From Verrucomicrobiota bacterium (GTDB lineage: Bacteria; Verrucomicrobiota; Verrucomicrobiae; Limisphaerales; UBA11358), in the NCBI GenBank assembly GCA_014860005.1, contig JACZKP010000124.1, positions 1 through 64,000 on the forward strand: DNA of 64,000 bases, written 5' to 3'. The number at the start of each line of letters is the position of its first letter. Positions within the stretch are counted from its first letter, which is position 1. The position numbers and the translations under genes are program-made. Under the pieces are notes generated by a model, which searched no databases, was not told the DNA's origin, and worked only from the letters and a program-made list of their open reading frames with translations. Below, piece by piece: positions 51,748 to 59,056 of the stretch.

Positions 51748-52522
51748 TCGCCGCTTTGAATATCTTGAGCAGGTTCTTGAGCAACGCGGGCATTTCGATG
51801 AGCGGAATCATGTTCGGCCCGTCGCTCAAGGCGCGATCGGGGTGTGGATGCGTCTCGATGAAAATGCCGTGGGCGCCGGCCGCCAAGGCCGCGCGCGCCA
51901 GCACGGGCGCGAATTCACGCTGCCCCCCCGACTTGTCGCCGCCGCCGCCGGGCAACTGCACCGAGTGCGTGGCGTCAAAAATCACCGGGCAGCCGGTTTG
52001 CTTGAGCATGGGAATCGAACGCATGTCCGCCACCAGGTTATTGTAACCGAAGGTTGTGCCACGTTCCGTGACCAACAGCCGTTTGCCACCCGCGCTCCGG
52101 GCTTTCTCCACCACGCGGCCCATTTCCGACGGCGAAAGAAACTGGCCCTTCTTCAGATTCACAATCTTGCCAGTGACGACGGCGGCTTCGATCAAGTCCG
52201 TCTGCCGGCACAGGAACGCGGGGATTTGCAGAATGTCCACGACGTCAGCCGCGAGGGTGGCTTGCGCCTCGTTGTGAACGTCCGTGAGCACGGGCACGCC
52301 CACGGCGGCGCGCACTTTGGCCAGCACCGCGAGTCCGGCTTCGAGTCCCGGCCCGCGATAGGAACGCGCCGAAGTGCGGTTGGCCTTGTCGAAGCTTGCT
52401 TTGAAAACGTAGAGAATTCCCAGCCGGTCACACACGCGTTTGAGTGCCGTCGCGACTTCGAGGCACAGCTTCTCATTCTCAATCACGCACGATCCGGCGA
52501 TGAGCGTGAGCCGGTGATGCAT
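51740..52522 (-). CDS. kdsA: 3-deoxy-8-phosphooctulonate synthase (KDO-8-P synthase)
   Basis: From the start at 52522 the enzyme has 260 residues and condenses arabinose-5-phosphate with PEP to KDO-8-P for lipid A/core synthesis. Visible are FKASFDKANRTS, SYRGPGLEAGL, LTDVHNEAQA, LKKGQFLSP and HSVQLPGGGGDKSGG. The N-terminal LIAGSCVIEN has a Cys where the E. coli enzyme has Asn, which marks the metal-dependent class (Aquifex type). The longer frame to 52624 is possible but lacks family character. It heads the lpt-hprK operon. Confidence 0.92.
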   Translation of the reverse strand: MHHRLTLIAGSCVIENEKLCLEVATALKRVCDRLGILYVFKASFDKANRTSARSYRGPGLEAGLAVLAKVRAAVGVPVLTDVHNEAQATLAADVVDILQIPAFLCRQTDLIEAAVVTGKIVNLKKGQFLSPSEMGRVVEKARSAGGKRLLVTERGTTFGYNNLVADMRSIPMLKQTGCPVIFDATHSVQLPGGGGDKSGGQREFAPVLARAALAAGAHGIFIETHPHPDRALSDGPNMIPLIEMPALLKNLLKIFKAAKG

Positions 52523-52949
52523 TTGCAGGGATTTCCAGAGATTGGTCACGTTGAGCACGCAAGGTTTGTAACAGCCGGTGGGGAAAAAGTAAATCATGCG
52601 GACGAGGCGCAGGCCTAACGTCATGATCTTGGCCGGAAGGTCGGGCCGTCCAATACCTGGGGTATAAAGGGCTGATTAACACCGGGATTATTCTGGTGGC
52701 TGGCGCGGCAGGTTTGGTTGCGCTGACGCCTCCGTGCCTATTGTTGTGGCGAATACTCACGGGACAGTGACCGTGGCTGTTTTCCCCACTGCCAATTCCC
52801 CTCAGCGAATTTCGTTGAAGGATCTTCTGGAATTACGACTCGCGCATTACCTGTGAAGAGGCTCGCCTGGCGGCATCCGCCCAAGGGCAGGATTCGCTCA
52901 TTTAGTTATAGCCCAACCTTAAGTCGCCACACTAAGTTTCCAACGGACT
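52523..52949. other. Intergenic region between kdsA and dacA
   Basis: This 427-nt spacer between two divergent genes probably carries the promoters of the kdsA-lpt-hprK operon and the carboxypeptidase. I see no convincing -35/-10 pair, hairpin, repeat or conserved RNA. If kdsA starts at 52624 instead, the spacer is 325 nt. Confidence 0.4.
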
Positions 52950-53888
52950 ATGAAACATATCAGCTTCTTTTGCTGGGGCATCGCCGGTCTTCTCCTGACG
53001 GGTTGCACCACGCCACGATCCGTTGACCGGTTGGCGGAGGATTTGAACGCGCCGCCGCCGGTGACCGCGAAGGCGTGGGCGATTGCCGATGGCCGCACCG
53101 GCGAATTGCTCTGGGGGCTGAACACCGACGAACCGCGCAAGGCCGCCAGCACCACCAAAATGATGTGCGCTTTCGTCATTCTGCAACTGGCCGCGCAACA
53201 GCCGTCGGTGCTGGACGAGATGGTGACGTTTTCACAGTTGGCCGACGATACCGTGGGCTCGACGGCGGACATCAGAGTCGGCGAGCGGGTGTCCGTGCGT
53301 GAGTGTCTTTACGGTCTGTTGCTGCCATCGGGCAACGATGCCGGCAACGCGCTGGCCGAACATTTCAACGACCGCTTCGCGCCACCGGACGAGCGGTGGC
53401 GCGGAATGGGCCTCGGCAATCCTGCGTTTGCCACGCGCGCCAATTTCATCGCCGAGATGAATCGCACCGCGCAACGGCTTGGTATGACGAATACCATTTA
53501 TCGTTCCTCCTTCGGCGATGGCGGCACGCCCGACGACCGCACCATCACCGTGCGCGACCTGACGCGGCTGGCCTGGCACGCGATGCAGAATCCGCGTTTC
53601 CGCGAATACGTGGCCACGCAACGCTATGAAGGCCGGGTGCAGACTCCGGACGGCGGCACGCGCACGGCCGTGTGGACCAATACGAATCAGTTGCTGCCGT
53701 TGAACACCGGCTACGATGGTATCAAGACCGGCACTACGACGCAGGCGGGCGCGTGTCTGGTGTCCAGCGCGCGTCGCGACGATGACCATTTGTTGATGGC
53801 CGTGCTGGGCTCAGAATCAAGCGCGGTCCGGTATGTGGACGCGCGCAACCTGTATCGCTGGGCGTGGCAGCAACGCGGCTTTCGTTAA
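52950..53888 (+). CDS. dacA: D-alanyl-D-alanine carboxypeptidase (PBP5-like lipoprotein)
   Basis: This 312-residue serine peptidase has a lipoprotein signal with lipobox LTGC (about 16-19). The SxxK motif STTK (about 67-70), the SGN motif in LLPSGNDAGNAL (about 127) and KTGTT (about 258) are all present. It trims the terminal D-Ala of peptidoglycan stem peptides. It lacks the C-terminal membrane-anchoring domain of E. coli PBP5 and is likely held in the membrane by the lipid. Confidence 0.9.
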   Translation: MKHISFFCWGIAGLLLTGCTTPRSVDRLAEDLNAPPPVTAKAWAIADGRTGELLWGLNTDEPRKAASTTKMMCAFVILQLAAQQPSVLDEMVTFSQLADDTVGSTADIRVGERVSVRECLYGLLLPSGNDAGNALAEHFNDRFAPPDERWRGMGLGNPAFATRANFIAEMNRTAQRLGMTNTIYRSSFGDGGTPDDRTITVRDLTRLAWHAMQNPRFREYVATQRYEGRVQTPDGGTRTAVWTNTNQLLPLNTGYDGIKTGTTTQAGACLVSSARRDDDHLLMAVLGSESSAVRYVDARNLYRWAWQQRGFR

Positions 53889-53993
53889 AGCCTTGGGCTG
53901 CTCCACAGTTCGCCCACGCCTCGCATTGGCTTGATTCGGCGGCTGTGCAAATACCATACTTCGCGTTCTATTTTGAAAGTTGCACACGACAAT

Positions 53994-56900
53994 ATGACTG
54001 CCGCTCCGCCATCCGACAATCTGGTTGCCTGCATCAATGTTAAACTGGCCCTGCTGGGTTTCCCGCCGGTGCCGGACAGTTCGTTTCCACAGTTTGCCGA
54101 CGTGTTTTCCTCGCTCATTCCGCAATACCGCGAGAAAGAGCGTTTGCTCACGAATTACCTTTGTCCCGCCGATCAACGGATTCAGTCGTTCATTTACGAC
54201 TACCTGGAGGATGCGCCGGTGACGCGGCTGCCGGCGCGCACACTGGTGCTGGATCGTCCGGGCATGGCGCGCGTGCTGTCGCTGCCGGTGGATCGTGACG
54301 AATTTGAATCGGACATCGTGCATTCCTACCGGGTCAAACAGGGCGTGCTGCACAATCCGCGCAGCGACCGGCGCACGACGGCGGGCATCTTTCACGTGGC
54401 GGAGGAGGGCCTGCCGATTCCCGCCGATAAACGCGCCGTGCCCAAGCTGGTGTTCGGCCGGATGCTCGGCCTCGCGCTGCATCCACCGCCCGAATTGTCG
54501 CGGCTTCCCTTCACCGCTACGCAACCGCAGCCGGCGGAATGCTGGGTTTCGCTGCTGTTGCGTCCGCTCGTTTGTCCGGCCGTGCCGGGGTTCACGGCCG
54601 AGAAGCGAATGGAGATTCGTTTCTTTGCTCCAGGCAGCCTGGTGAGCAACCTGGATTTTGTGGAGAGCATCTTCGGCAATGGCGGCGACCCGACTCTGCC
54701 GGAGAATGACGCCGCGCTGGACGTCGAGCATTGGACCGGCCACACCGGCTGCGTCATCCTGGCGCCGCATCTTACCAAAGTCACGAAACAGGCCGTCGGA
54801 TTGCCGCCTTGGGACAAGGCCACGGAGCGCCAGCGTCAGGACGGCATGTGCTGGCGCGAGCCAGGAGAACTCTACAATGAGGGCGAGGCGTTCAAGCTCA
54901 CCTGCCGCGACGAGAACGGCGTGATTGTCACGCTCATCGCCGACAACTATTTCGGCTACTGCAAGAAGGAGGTCAAAACGCAGATCAGCTACGCGGCGAA
55001 TTTGTTCGGGCTGTGCGAAGAGGAACACGCCGGCGGCGCGCTGGTGTTTCCCAGTTACGATCTGGGCGAAGAGTTCAGTGGCGACGTTCACGTGAAACGC
55101 AAGGGTCACACGTATGCTGAAATGACCGCGCTTTTTTCCGAACTTATGACACCCATGCCCGAGGGTTACGCGGTGGACCGGAAATACCCGGACATTCTCT
55201 ATGTGCCGGAGGACGCAAAGTTTGACCTGCACCAGCAGCGCATTTCCTGGTCGCAGGGGGAGAAGGAGTGCAGCCTCAAACTGCTTCCCGAGCGCATCTA
55301 CGTGCGCCCGTCCGGCTACAATGTCCGCATGGTTAAGCCGTCGGCTGACCGCGCCTGGCGGCTGGTGGGCGTGACTGCGGAAGGCGCGCTCTGCCACAAG
55401 CCCTGCACCGTTTCCGGTGGCGGCAAATCGGAAATCTCCAAGCCCATCACGGATTCCGTGCTGACCGGCCCGGTGTTCGTGGCCGATTTCAAAAAGGATT
55501 TCGACCGCGTGGCGGAACTGATCGGCCGCGATTACAGCGGGCGGTTCAAGGACGCGTCCCGGAGCGACCGCCGGCCCGTTCTCAGCGCGGAACGTTCGCT
55601 CGGCTCGGTCATCAAGCTGCTCACGCCCGATGAACAAGACTACCGGCCGGAATACAACGCCTGGCTGGAGAGCACCCCTCAGTATCTCAAGGAACTGGTG
55701 TTCGTGGTAAAACGCTATTACGTGCCGGAGTGGGGCGACCGCTGGCGCGATCATTTCAGCGTGGACATCATCAACGGCACGCCCGGCAATGAGTTGAAGT
55801 GCGACAATCGCAAGCTGGTCACCGCCAACATGCGCGTCGGCTTCGAAACGGACGGCGCCTGGCGCACCTTCGGTTTGCGCAAAGATTTTCAGCCGGCGGT
55901 GAAGATTCAATTCGAGGACGACATCACGGCGTCGCTCGTGGTGCCGGCGAAACGGCTCCAACATCTGCGGGAGGAGGACGCAAACCTCGCCGTGAAGTTT
56001 GTGCAAAACTGCGAACAGCGCCTCTTCCAGCGTCCCGACGATGCCATTCACCGGGGCTACGACAAACAAACCGAGGCGGACTTTGTCCAGCCGGACAACT
56101 TTTTCTCCAATTACGAACCGCTCACGCCTGCGCGGGCGCGCGAACTGGTGGAGGAATCCATCGGTTTTTACCAGTTCACGCCGCCGATGCAGCAATTGAT
56201 CCGCGAAGTGGCGGTGACGGGCCGGCCGGGCTTCTTCATCTCCAGCGCGCACCCGCGCATGGTGAATGGCAAACCCAGCAAGAACCCGCGCTACCTGCAA
56301 AAGCGCACCGATTTGGTGCATCCGCGCGCGACGTACCTTGCCGAAGTATCGGCCCGCCTGCGTCGGCGTGTGCCACCAGGCGAGCCGTTGCACACACCGG
56401 TGACGGCCATATTGCCGGGCCGCAGGAATAATCCTCCCGACCGGGGCATCCGCCCGTTGTCGGTGTTCAATCCGATCCATTACTTTGAGCTGCCGGAACT
56501 GTTCATGGAATTCATTTGCAGCATGACCGGCAAATCGCCCTCCACCACGGGCGCGGGTTCCGAAGGCGCGCTCACAAAAGGACCATTCAACGCGCTGCCA
56601 CCCATCATTGATCTCAACAATGCGCTCGTGGCGTGGGTGCTCACCGGGCATCACGGTTTCGTGACGGCTGCCGGCTGGGTGGGGCCGAAGGTGCGCGTGG
56701 ATCACGATGTCAGCCTGCTGGTGCCGGAAGTCTGGTGCCGCATGATGCCGGCGGAGCGCGATCCGCGGTTTTTGATCACGGAAAAGTATCTGGACCGGTG
56801 CGAGGACTTTGAGCATCGCGGCAACAGAGTTTTGGCCGGGCGGCTGGGTTACCGCATCAATTCGCGATTCGTACGCGCGTTCTTTGGCCGCGTCTTCAAT

Positions 56901-57407
56901 CATCCACATGCGGTGTTTACCGAGGAGATGCTGCGGCCGGAGTTGCAGGGCATGGAGATGTTTGTGGACGGCATGGACAACATTGTCACCACCCAACAGC
57001 GCGTCGCCCGATTGTATTTCAACGATGGCAGCGTGGCGCAGGCATGTCCGCCGCTACGGGCGCTATTGCACCTCATGCGGGATGACCAGTGGGAGGGCAA
57101 GGACCTCAATCACGCCGAAGTGCGCCGATTGTTCACGCGCGATTATCTGCTGGCCAGCGATTGGTATGCGGCGCGGCTCGAGGCGAAACAGGCGATTGAC
57201 CGCAGACTGTGGCGGCGCCACGTGGATTACCTCGACCGCTTTACGAAGCGCGCCAGCCACGCCGACAAGGCAATCAGTCTGGGGATTCCTGAGCGGTTGC
57301 GGCGGGCGCGGAAAACCCTGGAAGAAGTCGAATCGCCCTCGCATCTGGAAAAACTGCGGGACACGCTGGGCGCCGAACCCATTCAAACGTACCGAACGAG
57401 GCGTTAA
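53994..57407 (+). CDS. Candidate PPi-type phosphoenolpyruvate carboxykinase
   Basis: This 1137-residue cytosolic protein has no signal peptide. Its size is that of PPi-dependent PEPCK (about 1100-1150 aa), far above ATP or GTP PEPCK (500-650). A P-loop-like SGGGKSEISK is near residue 475. Blocks such as KTQISYAANLFGLCEEEHAG (about 330) and GAGSEGALTKGPFNALPPI (about 853) look strongly conserved and enzymatic. I recall these as features of the PPi-PEPCK family, which interconverts oxaloacetate and PEP using pyrophosphate, but no search was run. It could instead be another uncharacterised large enzyme. An upstream TTG at 53931 seems unlikely. glgC is convergent. Confidence 0.6.
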   Translation: MTAAPPSDNLVACINVKLALLGFPPVPDSSFPQFADVFSSLIPQYREKERLLTNYLCPADQRIQSFIYDYLEDAPVTRLPARTLVLDRPGMARVLSLPVDRDEFESDIVHSYRVKQGVLHNPRSDRRTTAGIFHVAEEGLPIPADKRAVPKLVFGRMLGLALHPPPELSRLPFTATQPQPAECWVSLLLRPLVCPAVPGFTAEKRMEIRFFAPGSLVSNLDFVESIFGNGGDPTLPENDAALDVEHWTGHTGCVILAPHLTKVTKQAVGLPPWDKATERQRQDGMCWREPGELYNEGEAFKLTCRDENGVIVTLIADNYFGYCKKEVKTQISYAANLFGLCEEEHAGGALVFPSYDLGEEFSGDVHVKRKGHTYAEMTALFSELMTPMPEGYAVDRKYPDILYVPEDAKFDLHQQRISWSQGEKECSLKLLPERIYVRPSGYNVRMVKPSADRAWRLVGVTAEGALCHKPCTVSGGGKSEISKPITDSVLTGPVFVADFKKDFDRVAELIGRDYSGRFKDASRSDRRPVLSAERSLGSVIKLLTPDEQDYRPEYNAWLESTPQYLKELVFVVKRYYVPEWGDRWRDHFSVDIINGTPGNELKCDNRKLVTANMRVGFETDGAWRTFGLRKDFQPAVKIQFEDDITASLVVPAKRLQHLREEDANLAVKFVQNCEQRLFQRPDDAIHRGYDKQTEADFVQPDNFFSNYEPLTPARARELVEESIGFYQFTPPMQQLIREVAVTGRPGFFISSAHPRMVNGKPSKNPRYLQKRTDLVHPRATYLAEVSARLRRRVPPGEPLHTPVTAILPGRRNNPPDRGIRPLSVFNPIHYFELPELFMEFICSMTGKSPSTTGAGSEGALTKGPFNALPPIIDLNNALVAWVLTGHHGFVTAAGWVGPKVRVDHDVSLLVPEVWCRMMPAERDPRFLITEKYLDRCEDFEHRGNRVLAGRLGYRINSRFVRAFFGRVFNHPHAVFTEEMLRPELQGMEMFVDGMDNIVTTQQRVARLYFNDGSVAQACPPLRALLHLMRDDQWEGKDLNHAEVRRLFTRDYLLASDWYAARLEAKQAIDRRLWRRHVDYLDRFTKRASHADKAISLGIPERLRRARKTLEEVESPSHLEKLRDTLGAEPIQTYRTRR

Positions 57408-57470
57408 GTTGCCGGAACGCACGTTGGTCGCGGCGACGCTTGATCCTCCGCAAGCGGCGCAACGCCAGGT

Positions 57471-58778
57471 TCAGATTACCATGCCATGCGGGATCGTGCC
57501 GTTGCGCGGCACGATCACGATGCCATCGCGAATGTAGTAAAGCTCGTGGTCAAAATTCTCGGGCTTGCCCGCCGGTGAGATCACCACCTTGTTTCCGATG
57601 CGGGCGTTCTTGTCTATGATGGCGTTTTCGATGCGGCAGCCCGAACCGATGCCGATGCGCGGTTTGCCGGCTTGTTCGTGCCCGATGATGGAATCGTGCG
57701 ATTCGTAGTAATCGCAGCCCAGCGCGACCACGCGATGCAATTCGGTGTTTGAACCCACGAGCGTCCGCAGCCCGATGATGCTGTGAGTGATGCGCGCCCC
57801 GTTGATGATGCAACCGTCGGTGACCACGGCGTGGTCAATGTGCGCACCGTTGATCTTGGAGCCGGGCAGAAACCGCGGACGGCTGAAAATCGGTGCGCTC
57901 ATGTCGAAAAAGTTAAATCGCGGCAACTCGGCGGCTACGTCCAGATTAGCCTCGAAGAATGCCCGAATGGTCCCGATGTCCTCCCAATAGCCTTGGAAAA
58001 CCGACGAATAAACCCGGTCGGTTTCAATCGCGTGCGGGATGATGTGCTTGCCGAAATCGGTGAGGGTGTTGTCCAACAGCTTGCGGACCACGTCACGGTT
58101 GAAGACGTAGATGCCCATGGAGGCGAGAAACAATTCCTGGCCGCCATCAATGCCCAGCTTGGGATGCCACTCGGAGGGCAGCCGCAACGAGTCGAGCACG
58201 GCGGGGTCCTTGGGTTTCTCCACAAACCGCGTGATGCGGCGTTCCTCGTTCACCTGCATGATGCCGAGTGACTGCGCCTCATTGCGGCCCACGGGAATGG
58301 TGGCAATCGTGATGCTCGCCCCCGTCTCCTTGTGCTGCTCCACGATGCGCCGGTAATCCATGCGATACAACTGGTCGCCGCTCAGGATCACCAGGTAATC
58401 GAAGTCGTGATTGAGAAAGTGAATGAGATTCTTGCGGACGGCGTCGGCGGTGCCCTCATACCAGGACGCATCCGTGAGGGTTTGCTGGGCCGCGAGGATC
58501 TCGACGAAGCCGCTGGAGAACTGGTCGAATTTGTAGGATTGCGAAATGTGCCGGTGCAAGGAGGCGGAATTGAACTGGGTCAGGATGTAAATGCGCCGGA
58601 AGCCGGAATTGATGCAGTTGGAAATGGGCACATCCACGAGGCGGTATTTGCCGGCGAGCGGCACAGCGGGCTTGGCGCGCTCTTTGGTGAGCGGAAACAA
58701 ACGGGTGCCCTGCCCGCCCCCCATGATGACGCAAAGGGCCTTGCTGGTGTTGAGTGATTGGCGGCTGGCGTAGTTCAT
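57471..58778 (-). CDS. glgC: Glucose-1-phosphate adenylyltransferase
   Basis: The 435-residue enzyme (start 58778) makes ADP-glucose for glycogen. It has the N-terminal nucleotidyltransferase signature MGGGQGTRLFPLTKERAKPA and VPLAGKYRLVDVPISNCINS. The allosteric/substrate motifs GTADAVR and FVEKPKDP follow, and a C-terminal left-handed beta-helix. The sequence resembles the cyanobacterial/plant type in HRHISQSYKFD. Near the 3' end a 9-bp hairpin (57492-57516, GATCGTGCC/GGCACGATC) lies in the coding sequence. It is convergent with the PEPCK candidate. Confidence 0.93.
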   Translation of the reverse strand: MNYASRQSLNTSKALCVIMGGGQGTRLFPLTKERAKPAVPLAGKYRLVDVPISNCINSGFRRIYILTQFNSASLHRHISQSYKFDQFSSGFVEILAAQQTLTDASWYEGTADAVRKNLIHFLNHDFDYLVILSGDQLYRMDYRRIVEQHKETGASITIATIPVGRNEAQSLGIMQVNEERRITRFVEKPKDPAVLDSLRLPSEWHPKLGIDGGQELFLASMGIYVFNRDVVRKLLDNTLTDFGKHIIPHAIETDRVYSSVFQGYWEDIGTIRAFFEANLDVAAELPRFNFFDMSAPIFSRPRFLPGSKINGAHIDHAVVTDGCIINGARITHSIIGLRTLVGSNTELHRVVALGCDYYESHDSIIGHEQAGKPRIGIGSGCRIENAIIDKNARIGNKVVISPAGKPENFDHELYYIRDGIVIVPRNGTIPHGMVI

Positions 58779-59056
58779 AAGAAAAATGTTTCGGCTGCGA
58801 CGTTGATCCACTTATAGACCCAAGGCCCTATTCGAGCAAGCGGCATCCATCAACCATCCGTCAAACAGTCAGCTTCACCTTCCCCGCCACTGGCATCGGG
58901 ACGGGGGCGATGGCGCGCAATAATTCTTTCCATGCAGGCTCCTTTCGCCAAATGGCGACTAGGAGATGGCAAAAAATGTAAAGCCGAACTCCGGCCCTCA
59001 GGCAAAACTCATCACGAACCTGTGCTTGAACATTTGGGTAACGCGATGGGGCAACA

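Noticed and set aside
53817..56996. A 1059-codon open frame on the minus strand
   Set aside because: It is antisense to the PEPCK-like gene, is rich in His, Arg and Ala like reversed GC-rich code, and shows no domain. The plus-strand protein has clear conserved blocks.
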